This document shows, in pieces, positions 1-5,262 of a DNA stretch of 5,262 nucleotides (its first letter is position 1; every line of letters starts with the position of its first letter). The stretch lies in NCBI GenBank assembly GCA_021815655.1, contig JAKAGJ010000203.1:1-5262 (forward strand), given 5' to 3'. This DNA comes from Deltaproteobacteria bacterium (GTDB lineage: Bacteria; Desulfobacterota; Desulfarculia; Desulfarculales; Desulfarculaceae). Below the pieces are notes generated by a model. It worked only from the letters and a program-made list of their open reading frames with translations. It did not search any database and had not been told where the DNA came from. Position numbers and translations under genes: made by a program.

Positions 1-1407
1 CAGGCCCGCGAGGCGGGCGCCCGGGGCCTGGAGATGGTGGAAACCACCTGCGCGGCCATGCGCGCCGGCGGCATCTTCGACCACCTGGGGCTGGGCTTTG
101 CCCGCTACGCGGTGGACGAGCGCTGGCTGGTGCCCCATTTCGAGAAGATGCTCTACGACCAGGCCCAGTTGGCCTACGCCTATCTGGAGGCCTGGCAGGT
201 CAGCGGCCGCGCCGACTTCGCCCAGACCGCCCGCGAGATATTCACCTACGTGCTGCGCGACCTGACCGACGCCGAGGGCGGCTTCTACTCCGCCGAGGAC
301 GCCGACAGCGAGGGCGTGGAGGGGCTTTTCTACCTCTGGACCCCGGAGCAGGTGCACCAGGTGCTGGGGCCGGAGTTGGGCGAGCTGTTCTGCCGCTACT
401 ACGACGTCACCCCGGCAGGCAACTTCGAGCATGGCCGCAGCATCTTGCACCAGCGCGCCAGCGTGCAGGCCTTTGCCCAGAACCTGGGGCTGAACCCCGA
501 GAAGCTGGCCCAGGATTTGGCCCAGGCCCGGCAGCGGCTCTGGCAGGCCCGCGAGGGGCGGGTGCATCCCCTCAAGGACGACAAGGTGCTCACGGCCTGG
601 AACGGCCTGATGATCGCGGCCCTGGCCAAGGGGTATCAGGCGCTGGGCGAGGGGGCCTACCTGGCGGCGGCTCGCCGGGCGGCGGGCTTCGTCCTTGAAC
701 AGCTCAGCGACGACCAGGGGCGCCTGTTGCGCCGCTGGCGCTCCGGCCAGGTGAGCGGCCCCGGCTTTTTGGAGGACTACGCCTTCTTCATCTGGGGGCT
801 GATCGAGCTGCACCAGGCCGACCTGGACCCGGCCTGGCTCAGCCAGGCCGCGCGCCTGTGCGAGCTGGCCTGCCGCCTGTTCGAGGACCAGCTGCACGGC
901 GGCTTCTTCTTTACTCCCCACGACGGCGAGGAGCTCATCGCGCGCGACAAGGAGGCCTACGACGGGGCCACGCCCTCGGGCAACTCGGTGATGGCGGTGA
1001 ACCTGCTGCGCCTGGCCCGGCTTTTGGCCCGCCCCGAGTGGGAGCGCAAGGCGGTGAAGCTCCTGCGGGCCTTTGCCGGCCCGGTGCGCCGCCAGCCCAT
1101 GGCCTACACCCACCTGCTCATGGCCCTGGACCTGGCCCTGGGCCCCAGCCAGGAGCTGGTGCTGACCGGCGACCCCGCCGATCCGGTGGTGGGAGAAATG
1201 TTGCGCCTGGCCCAGACCGGCTTTGGCCCCCGGCGGGTGCTGCTCCTGTTGCCGCCGGGGCCGGCGGGGGAGCAGGTGCGCCAGTTGGCCCCCTTCACCC
1301 GGGGCATGGGGCCGGTGCGGGGCCGTCCGGCGGCCTACCTGTGCAGCGGTCACGCCTGCCAGCGCCCCCTGACCGATCCGGCGGAGTTGAAGGCGGCCCT
1401 GGCGTGA
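1..1407 (+). CDS. YyaL/SPATA20-type protein (DUF255, COG1331), 5'-truncated by window edge
   Basis: The frame is open from the first base, so the 468 residues seen are the C-terminal part of a family protein of roughly 650-700 residues. The N-terminal thioredoxin-like DUF255 domain lies outside the window. What remains matches the helical (alpha/alpha-barrel, epimerase-like) part. Family signatures are visible in order: [14 protein letters not shown] and [12 protein letters not shown] (about residues 23-53), SAEDADSEG with FYLWT (97-113), [12 protein letters not shown] (193-204), FLEDYAF (256-262) and [10 protein letters not shown] (320-329). A C-terminal [12 protein letters not shown] segment carries C448 and C453. 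The ATG at 34 is internal and is not the real start, because the reading frame and family homology continue upstream. The biochemical role of this family is not established. A cytoplasmic protein with a redox-active or binding thioredoxin module is usually assumed, and similarity to sugar epimerases is structural only. Its stop codon overlaps the start of the next gene, which suggests translational coupling. Family assignment is firm; function is unknown. Confidence 0.93.
   Translation, partial: QAREAGARGLEMVETTCAAMRAGGIFDHLGLGFARYAVDERWLVPHFEKMLYDQAQLAYAYLEAWQVSGRADFAQTAREIFTYVLRDLTDAEGGFYSAEDADSEGVEGLFYLWTPEQVHQVLGPELGELFCRYYDVTPAGNFEHGRSILHQRASVQAFAQNLGLNPEKLAQDLAQARQRLWQAREGRVHPLKDDKVLTAWNGLMIAALAKGYQALGEGAYLAAARRAAGFVLEQLSDDQGRLLRRWRSGQVSGPGFLEDYAFFIWGLIELHQADLDPAWLSQAARLCELACRLFEDQLHGGFFFTPHDGEELIARDKEAYDGATPSGNSVMAVNLLRLARLLARPEWERKAVKLLRAFAGPVRRQPMAYTHLLMALDLALGPSQELVLTGDPADPVVGEMLRLAQTGFGPRRVLLLLPPGPAGEQVRQLAPFTRGMGPVRGRPAAYLCSGHACQRPLTDPAELKAALA
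1390..1396 (+). promoter_or_regulatory. Ribosome-binding site for sfsA
   Basis: AAGGCGG lies inside the end of the upstream gene and ends 7 bases before the GTG at 1404. It differs from AAGGAGG at one base. It supports GTG 1404 over the in-frame GTG at 1410 as the start, though the two differ by only two codons. Confidence 0.5.
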
Positions 1408-2153
1408 AGGTGGGCAAGCCCGCCCCCGGGCCGACGGCCAGTCTGGAGCAGGTGCGCCTGGACTTTCCGGAGCCGCTCTTACCCGGCCGTCTGGTGCGCC
1501 GCTTCAAGCGCTTTCTGGCCGAGGTGGACCTGGCCGACGGTCGGCGGGTGCTGGCCCACTGCCCCAACTCGGGCTCCATGCTGGGCTGCCAGGACGAGGG
1601 CGCCCCGGTTTATGTCAGCCACCACCCCGCGGCAAACCGGCGCACGGCCCATACCTGGGAGATGATCCACATAGGCGGCGGCTGGGTGGGCATCAACACC
1701 GCCCTGCCCAACCGCCTGGTGGCCCTGGCCGCCCAGAGGCGGGCCTTGCCCTGCTTTGCCGACGCCCTGGAGGTGAGGCGGGAGGTGAAGGTCTCCCCGC
1801 ACAGCCGCCTGGACCTCCTGGTGCGGCGTGAACAAGGCCCCCTGTATGTGGAGGTGAAGAACGTCACCCTGGTGCGGGAGGGCCGGGCCCTGTTTCCCGA
1901 CGCGGTCACCACTCGGGGGGCCAAGCACCTGGAGGAGCTGATGGCGCTAAAGGCCGCCGGCCAGGAGGCGGCCATGGTCTATCTGGTGCAGCGCGGCGAC
2001 GCCGACAGCTTCGCGCCGGCGGCGGCCATAGACCCCACCTATGCCCGCCTTTTGGCCCAGGCCCTGGCCGCCGGGGTGGAGGCCTGGGTGGTGCAGGCTT
2101 CAGTCTCGCCCCAGGGGGTGGGGCTGTGGCGCCTGCTGCCCCTGGAAGTGTGA
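1404..2153 (+). CDS. sfsA: SfsA family protein (sugar fermentation stimulation protein homolog)
   Basis: 249 residues, slightly longer than the usual 230-240 because of a short N-terminal extension (about residues 1-14). The start is GTG 1404, which overlaps the preceding TGA by three bases (GTGA), behind an AAGGCGG Shine-Dalgarno. Family hallmarks are complete. RLVRRFKRFLAEVDL (29-43) is followed by the HCPNSGSMLGC block (52-62), the TWEMIHIGGGWVGINTALPN block (84-103), SRLDLLV (134-140), YVEVKNVTLV (148-157) and FPDAVTTRGAKHLEEL (164-179). D137, E150 and K152 form a D...ExK pattern like that of PD-(D/E)XK nuclease folds. The N-terminal block is regarded as an OB-like nucleic-acid-binding region. 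In E. coli, SfsA was named for its effect on maltose metabolism and reported to bind DNA; its biochemical activity remains uncertain. It sits between a DUF255 and a DUF362 gene in an apparent operon, which gives no further clue. Family call is near certain; function is not. Confidence 0.95.
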   Translation: MKVGKPAPGPTASLEQVRLDFPEPLLPGRLVRRFKRFLAEVDLADGRRVLAHCPNSGSMLGCQDEGAPVYVSHHPAANRRTAHTWEMIHIGGGWVGINTALPNRLVALAAQRRALPCFADALEVRREVKVSPHSRLDLLVRREQGPLYVEVKNVTLVREGRALFPDAVTTRGAKHLEELMALKAAGQEAAMVYLVQRGDADSFAPAAAIDPTYARLLAQALAAGVEAWVVQASVSPQGVGLWRLLPLEV

Positions 2154-2163
2154 ACGCCCAAGC

Positions 2164-2169
2164 AAGGAG
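2164..2169 (+). promoter_or_regulatory. Ribosome-binding site deciding the DUF362 start
   Basis: AAGGAG with a 7-base spacer before ATG 2177. This strong site decides against the upstream in-frame GTG at 2126, which lies inside sfsA and has no comparable Shine-Dalgarno. The extra 17 residues from 2126 also look non-family. Confidence 0.75.
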
Positions 2170-2176
2170 TGAAGCC

Positions 2177-3115
2177 ATGGCCTCTCCCAGCGCCTCCCCG
2201 GACAAATCCGCCGCCAGCCCCAGCCTGGTGGCCCTGGCCCTGGCCCAGGAGCGCGCCCAGGGCGTGGCCGCGGTGCTCGGCCACCTGGGGCACAACCCGG
2301 TGCGCGGCCAGGAGGTGCTGCTCAAGCCCAACCTCAACACCGCCGATCCCTGCCCCGGCTCCTCCCACAACGACACCCTGGCGGCCCTGATCCAGGCGCT
2401 GTGGGACATGGGCGCCGCCTCCATCACCCTGGGCGAGCGCAGCTATCTGCCCACCCGCCAAGTGCTGGAGCAAAAAGGCCTGCCCCCCCTGCTGGAACGG
2501 CTGGGAGTGGCCACCCTGGCCTTCGACGAGCTGCCGGAAAAGGACTGGGTGGAGGTGCGCCCGCCAGGCAGTCACTGGCCCCAGGGTTTCAGGGTGGCGC
2601 GGCCGGTGCTGGAGAGCCCCTGCCTGGTTTCCACCTGCTGCCTCAAGACCCACCAGTACGGCGGCGTCTTCACCATGTCGCTGAAGCTGCACGTGGGAGT
2701 TGTGCCCGGCGGGCGCCAGGGCTTCCCCTATATGAAGCATCTGCACGACTCGCCCCACCAGCGCCTGATGATCGCCGAGATCAACCAGGCCTTCCGGCCG
2801 GCCCTGGTGCTGCTGGACGGCCTGGAAGCCTTTGTCAGCGGCGGACCCATGGAGGGGCGACGGGCCAAGGCGGGGATATTTCTGGCCAGCGCCGGCGACC
2901 GCGTGGCCCTGGACGCCGTGGCCGTGGCCATGCTCAAGCACCTGGGCGCCACCCCGGAGATAATGGGCAGGCCGGTCTTCGCCCAGGAGCAGATCAAGCG
3001 CGCCGCCGAGCTGGGCCTGGGGGCGGCCAGCGCCGCCGGCATCGCCATCAGCGCCCCCGACTCGGCCGGCCTGCAACTGGCCCAGAGCCTGGGGGACATC
3101 CTTAATCAGGGCTAG
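2177..3115 (+). CDS. DUF362 domain-containing protein
   Basis: 312 residues, one DUF362 domain filling almost the whole protein after a short Ser/Ala/Pro-rich start (1-16). Conserved stretches visible are VLLKPNLN (47-54), a GASITLGE-like segment near 79-87 and CCLKTHQYGGVFTMSLKLHVG (154-174). They continue with a His-rich HLHDSPHQRLMIAEIN segment (188-203), LLDGLEAFVSGGPMEG (212-227) and SAGDRVALDAVAV (238-250). Many DUF362 proteins carry C-terminal 4Fe-4S ferredoxin motifs; none is present here. The only cysteines are C59, C149, C154 and C155, which do not form such a motif. No signal peptide or membrane segment is apparent, so a cytoplasmic location is likely. The molecular function of the family is not established. 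The gene follows sfsA by 23 bases and is probably the last gene of that operon, since a promoter-bearing gap follows. Family call is strong. Confidence 0.9.
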   Translation: MASPSASPDKSAASPSLVALALAQERAQGVAAVLGHLGHNPVRGQEVLLKPNLNTADPCPGSSHNDTLAALIQALWDMGAASITLGERSYLPTRQVLEQKGLPPLLERLGVATLAFDELPEKDWVEVRPPGSHWPQGFRVARPVLESPCLVSTCCLKTHQYGGVFTMSLKLHVGVVPGGRQGFPYMKHLHDSPHQRLMIAEINQAFRPALVLLDGLEAFVSGGPMEGRRAKAGIFLASAGDRVALDAVAVAMLKHLGATPEIMGRPVFAQEQIKRAAELGLGAASAAGIAISAPDSAGLQLAQSLGDILNQG

Positions 3116-3119
3116 CCGA

Positions 3120-3151
3120 GCCCGGTCGCCACGGGCCAGGCACAAATGGCC
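3120..3151 (+). terminator. Possible terminator or end-of-operon hairpins after the DUF362 gene
   Basis: Two overlapping, mutually exclusive stems lie 5 bases after the stop. One pairs GCCCG (3120-3124) with CGGGC (3132-3136) across a 7-base loop. The other pairs GGCCA (3134-3138) with TGGCC (3147-3151) across an 8-base loop. Neither is followed by a T-run, so a standard intrinsic terminator is not shown. The position between two transcription units is the main argument. Confidence 0.25.
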
Positions 3152-3163
3152 TAAGCCTAATTA

Positions 3164-3178
3164 AGTAATGGAATTACT
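3164..3178. repeat. AT-rich palindrome AGTAAT-GGA-ATTACT
   Basis: Perfect 6-bp inverted repeat with a 3-base centre, in an AT-rich stretch about 65 bases upstream of the predicted -35 box. It could be a protein-binding site or chance in AT-rich sequence. No regulator family is recognised from it. Confidence 0.3.
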
Positions 3179-3183
3179 AGGGG

Positions 3184-3193
3184 GCTGATGTGC
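3184..3193. repeat. Left arm of a 10-bp inverted repeat flanking the tmc promoter
   Basis: GCTGATGTGC is the exact reverse complement of GCACATCAGC at 3306-3315. A related direct copy, ATGTGCAA, follows at 3197-3204 and is itself the reverse complement of TTGCACAT at 3304-3311. The arms enclose the predicted -35/-10 pair, as expected for paired operators, but no known regulator motif is recognised. Confidence 0.45.
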
Positions 3194-3196
3194 CAA

Positions 3197-3204
3197 ATGT
3201 GCAA
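3197..3204. repeat. Middle copy of the ATGTGCAA element
   Basis: ATGTGCAA lies just right of the left arm (GATGTGCCAA) and repeats its core with one base dropped. Its reverse complement occurs at 3304-3311. It is listed separately because it makes three copies of a TGTGC-type core around one promoter. Confidence 0.35.
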
Positions 3205-3243
3205 CAGTACTAGAAAAAACAGGGGCAAATCCCAGGAACCCCC

Positions 3244-3273
3244 TTGACTTGCTGCCTTGCCCGCCTCTAAAAT
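3244..3273 (+). promoter_or_regulatory. Predicted sigma70-type promoter for the tmc genes
   Basis: TTGACT (3244-3249) and TAAAAT (3268-3273) are separated by 18 bases, each one base off the TTGACA and TATAAT consensus. Transcription would begin near 3280, giving a leader of about 97 bases before the ATG at 3377. An A6 tract at 3214-3219 lies upstream. It is the best promoter match in the only non-coding gap of the window and faces the tmc genes. Confidence 0.65.
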
Positions 3274-3305
3274 TTACCTGCCTCGGCCAATTAGTCGCCA
3301 ACATT

Positions 3306-3315
3306 GCACATCAGC
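3306..3315. repeat. Right arm of the 10-bp inverted repeat
   Basis: GCACATCAGC lies just downstream of the predicted transcription start (near 3280) and is the exact reverse complement of 3184-3193. With the two bases before it, it also gives TTGCACAT (3304-3311), the complement of the middle copy. A protein bound here would sit in the early transcribed region, a common place for repression. Confidence 0.45.
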
Positions 3316-3322
3316 GGCCTAC

Positions 3323-3341
3323 TTGCGTGAAATGCACGTAA
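3323..3341. repeat. Leader palindrome TTGCGTG-N5-CACGTAA
   Basis: 19-bp imperfect palindrome: six of seven positions pair as DNA, and the seventh would be a G-U pair in RNA. It is about 36 bases before the tmcC start and inside the predicted leader. It could be a dimeric regulator operator or a small RNA hairpin upstream of the ribosome-binding site. It has the general TTG...CAA-like form of many operators but matches no consensus closely enough to name a regulator. Confidence 0.4.
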
Positions 3342-3357
3342 AGACATAGATTATTTA

Positions 3358-3365
3358 GGGGAGGG
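3358..3365 (+). promoter_or_regulatory. Ribosome-binding site for tmcC
   Basis: GGGGAGGG, preceded by A, ends 11 bases before ATG 3377. It is purine-rich and fixes this ATG as the start. The same eight bases recur before tmcB, which suggests matched strong translation of the two partners. Confidence 0.65.
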
Positions 3366-3376
3366 AAGCGCGGGCC

Positions 3377-4054
3377 ATGTACCAATTATATGAGTTTCTA
3401 CGCGGACCCGGGGCCTGGATAGCCTTCATCGTCTTTTTCCTGGGGCTGGCCGTGCGCGCGGCCTTCCTGCTGGGCCTGAGCAAGGAGCGGGACAAGGTAC
3501 TCTACAACCACTTCGACTGGTCCTGGGCCTGGCGCTCCATATTCCACTGGCTATTGCCCCTGGGCAGCGTCTCTCTCCGGCAGCAACCCATATTCGGCCT
3601 GGTGTTCTGGGTTTTCCACGTTTGTCTGCTGGCAGTGCCGCTGTTCCTGAGCGCCCACAACCTGCTCTGGGACGAGGCCTTCGGGGTGAGCCTGCCCTCC
3701 CTGCCCGACAAGGTGGCCGACTACGCCACCCTGGCGGTCATCGCCTCGGTGGCTTTTTTGTTCATCCGCCGCCTGGTCCGGGCCGAGGTGCGGATATTGT
3801 CCAGCGCCTGGGACTACCTGCTGCTGCTGCTGGTGCTGGCCCCCTTCCTCACCGGCTATTTGGCCTACCACCAGATGGGCCCCTACGACCTGATGCTCAA
3901 CCTGCACATCTTCTCCGGCGAGCTGATGCTGATCCTGGTGCCCTTCACCAAGCTGGGACACCTCATGCTCTTCTTCTTCACCCGGGCCTTCATCGGCTCG
4001 GAAATGGGCGCGCGGCGCGAGATCGAAGGCCGCCAGGGCGCCCGGACCTGGTAA
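3377..4054 (+). CDS. tmcC: TmcC-like membrane cytochrome b subunit (NarI/DsrM/HmcE type)
   Basis: 225-residue integral membrane protein, inferred to be the heme b anchor that moves electrons between the membrane or periplasmic side and the cytoplasmic Fe-S subunit encoded next. Five hydrophobic segments are visible at about 11-33, 72-96, 115-133, 145-164 and 172-203, the count expected for the NarI fold. Candidate heme ligands are H81 and H94 in segment 2 and H177 and H195 in segment 5. The 18-residue spacing of the last pair equals that of the NarI ligands H187/H205. H45, H57 and H165 are further histidines outside these pairs. There is no cleavable signal peptide, and the C-terminus is charged (Arg/Glu-rich, 213-223). 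The length fits TmcC and HmcE and is shorter than typical DsrM. The gene has its own promoter region and is followed by tmcB after 41 bases. An hmcE-type identity cannot be excluded without the rest of the operon; the general class is firm. Confidence 0.8.
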   Translation: MYQLYEFLRGPGAWIAFIVFFLGLAVRAAFLLGLSKERDKVLYNHFDWSWAWRSIFHWLLPLGSVSLRQQPIFGLVFWVFHVCLLAVPLFLSAHNLLWDEAFGVSLPSLPDKVADYATLAVIASVAFLFIRRLVRAEVRILSSAWDYLLLLLVLAPFLTGYLAYHQMGPYDLMLNLHIFSGELMLILVPFTKLGHLMLFFFTRAFIGSEMGARREIEGRQGARTW

Positions 4055-4080
4055 CCACAACGCAATCGCCAATACCTCGC

Positions 4081-4088
4081 GGGGAGGG
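4081..4088 (+). promoter_or_regulatory. Ribosome-binding site for tmcB
   Basis: GGGGAGGG ends 7 bases before ATG 4096. It decides this start over the in-frame ATG at 4111 (residue 6) and shows that the acidic N-terminal extension is translated. Confidence 0.7.
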
Positions 4089-4095
4089 TGCGCAT

Positions 4096-5262
4096 ATGTC
4101 TCAGACCGACATGGAATCAACGGCCGCCGAGGCCACGGAGCAGGCCGAGGACGAGGCCCCGGAGAAGGCGCCCGCGGCCGCCGAGGAGACCCAGGCCCTG
4201 CCGCCCATCGACGTGAAGAAGATCAAGGGCATCCTGGAGATGAACAAGGGCGCCCGCTTCCGCACCTGGCTCAACATCTGCGCCCGCTGCGGCCTGTGCG
4301 CCGAGAGCTGCTTCTTCTACCTGGCCCACGACAAGGACCCCAAGCTCAGCCCGGCCTACAAGATTAAGACCACCCTGGGCGAGATGTACAAGCGCAAGGG
4401 GGAGGTGGACCGCGAGTTCCTCACCCAGGCCAAGGAGGTGATCTGGGGCCAGTGCTCGGTCTGCCGGCGCTGCTCCATGTTCTGCCCCTTCGGCATCGAC
4501 ATGGCCTCCATGTTCATGACCGCCCGCGCCGTGTGCAATTCCCAGGGCATCCTGCCCGCCGGCCTGGCGCGCACCAAGCAGAACATCATCGAGACCGGCA
4601 ACCAGATGGCCGTCTCCAGCGAGGACTGGATCGAGACCTGCGAGTGGATGGCCGAGGAGTGGGGCGAGGAGGTGGTGGGGCTCAACATCCCGGTGGACTT
4701 GAAGGGCGCCAAGTACATGTACACCGTCAACCCCCGCGAGCCCGTGTACTATCCCCAGGACGTGGGCATGATGGCCATCATCATGTACGTGGCCGAAGAA
4801 AGCTGGACCGTGCCCAGCAAGGGCTGGGATTGCACCAACCTGGCCATGTTCTGCGGCGACAAGGCCGCGGCGGCCATCCCCGTGCGCAACATGTATCAGG
4901 CCGCCCAGGAACTGGGCGCCCAGTACATCCTCATGACCGAGTGCGGCCACGCCTACCGCTCCGGCTGCTTCGAGGGCCCCTACTTTCTGGACCTGCCCGG
5001 CGGCAAGCCCCCGGTGCCGGTCAAGCACTCGGTGCAGCTCTTCGTGGAGCTGATCCGCGAGGGCAAGATCAAGATCGACCCCAATAAGCGCCTCAAGGAG
5101 CCGGTGACGGTGCAGGACCCCTGCAACGTCAGCCGCTCCGGCGGCCTGTGGGAGTATCTGCGCGAGTTGGTGCACATGCTCTGCGACGACTTCCGCGACA
5201 TGACTCCCAACCGCGAGTACAACCACTGCTGTGGCGGCGGTGGCGGCTTCATCCCCATGGGG
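4096..5262 (+). CDS. tmcB: TmcB-like HdrD-family iron-sulfur protein, 3'-truncated by window edge
   Basis: 389 residues are seen with no stop; the gene runs past the window. It is the inferred cytoplasmic electron-carrier subunit of the transmembrane complex. Residues 1-36 are a Glu/Ala-rich low-complexity extension. Two 4Fe-4S motifs follow: C62, C65, C68, C72 (CARCGLCAESC) and C120, C123, C126, C130 (CSVCRRCSMFCP). Between and after them are blocks typical of this subfamily, such as DPKLSPAYKIKTTLGEMYKRKG (81-102). The HdrD-like cysteine-rich half comes next. The first repeat is incomplete as a CCG motif (C246, C253-G, then TECGHAYRSGC at 281-291). The second has DPCNVSRSGGLWEY (341-354) and C378-C379-G before a Gly run, and its final Cys pair lies beyond the window. 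No signal peptide or membrane segment is present. In Desulfovibrio, TmcB works with TmcA (cytochrome c3), TmcC and TmcD; HmcF and DsrK are related alternatives. Class certain, Tmc identity likely. Confidence 0.82.
   Translation, partial: MSQTDMESTAAEATEQAEDEAPEKAPAAAEETQALPPIDVKKIKGILEMNKGARFRTWLNICARCGLCAESCFFYLAHDKDPKLSPAYKIKTTLGEMYKRKGEVDREFLTQAKEVIWGQCSVCRRCSMFCPFGIDMASMFMTARAVCNSQGILPAGLARTKQNIIETGNQMAVSSEDWIETCEWMAEEWGEEVVGLNIPVDLKGAKYMYTVNPREPVYYPQDVGMMAIIMYVAEESWTVPSKGWDCTNLAMFCGDKAAAAIPVRNMYQAAQELGAQYILMTECGHAYRSGCFEGPYFLDLPGGKPPVPVKHSVQLFVELIREGKIKIDPNKRLKEPVTVQDPCNVSRSGGLWEYLRELVHMLCDDFRDMTPNREYNHCCGGGGGFIPMG

Noticed and set aside
858..1403. Upstream extension of the sfsA frame to an ATG at 858
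   Set aside because: The extra residues are Gly/Pro/Arg-rich shadow of the DUF255 gene; SfsA homology begins only after the GTG at 1404.
2126..2176. Earlier GTG start for the DUF362 gene
   Set aside because: It lies within sfsA, has no good Shine-Dalgarno, and adds 17 residues without family similarity; ATG 2177 has AAGGAG at ideal spacing.
2039..3145. 368-codon open frame on the minus strand
   Set aside because: Antisense to the DUF362 gene and the end of sfsA, with Gln/His/Gly-rich low-complexity translation and no recognisable domain.
3290..3310. Possible sigma54 (-24/-12) promoter because of TTGCA at 3304
   Set aside because: The required GG at the -24 position is absent at the correct distance; the sequence there is CGCC.
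3116..3376. A small RNA or riboswitch in the intergenic gap
   Set aside because: Only short hairpins are visible and no conserved riboswitch core is recognised; the gap is better explained as a promoter and operator region.
4401..5087. Plus-strand second frame inside tmcB (ATG at 4452, 211 codons)
   Set aside because: Arg/Gly/His/Pro-rich out-of-frame translation overlapping a gene with clear conserved motifs.
4117..5226. 369-codon open frame on the minus strand
   Set aside because: It lies fully inside tmcB, which has clear Fe-S motifs. The antisense product is a repetitive His/Leu/Ala/Gly-rich sequence, typical of reverse frames in GC-rich genes.

Overview
The window is GC-rich and densely coded, with every supported gene on the + strand. 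The last two genes encode a NarI/DsrM-like membrane cytochrome b and an HdrD-like iron-sulfur protein. This pair is characteristic of the transmembrane electron-transfer complexes (Tmc, and the related Hmc) of sulfate-reducing Desulfobacterota (former Deltaproteobacteria). The high GC content and the sequence style would fit a Desulfarculus-like lineage, but that placement is inference from gene content and composition alone.

Region 1 (1-3115) is a tight three-gene run. It starts with the C-terminal two thirds of a YyaL/SPATA20-type protein (DUF255, COG1331), cut by the left window edge. Next is an SfsA-family protein whose GTG start overlaps the previous stop, then a single-domain DUF362 protein that follows after 23 bases behind a clear Shine-Dalgarno. 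Spacing argues for one transcript. The three families have no established shared pathway, so this looks like a housekeeping operon rather than a dedicated system.

Region 2 (3116-3376) is the only sizeable gap. It is visibly richer in A+T than the genes around it. It holds GC hairpins just after the DUF362 stop, a good sigma70-type promoter (TTGACT, 18 bases, TAAAAT), a 10-bp inverted repeat placed on both sides of that promoter, and a smaller palindrome in the leader. These point to a separately controlled transcription unit downstream.

Region 3 (3377-5262) carries tmcC (complete) and tmcB (open at the right edge), 41 bases apart and each behind an identical GGGGAGGG ribosome-binding sequence. 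The inferred job is electron transfer across the cytoplasmic membrane: b hemes in TmcC connect to the cytoplasmic Fe-S clusters of TmcB. A periplasmic cytochrome c3 partner and TmcD would be expected nearby but are not inside the window. I see no CRISPR, tRNA, rRNA, insertion sequence or clearly novel system. The most rewarding part to follow up is the control region of the tmc genes.
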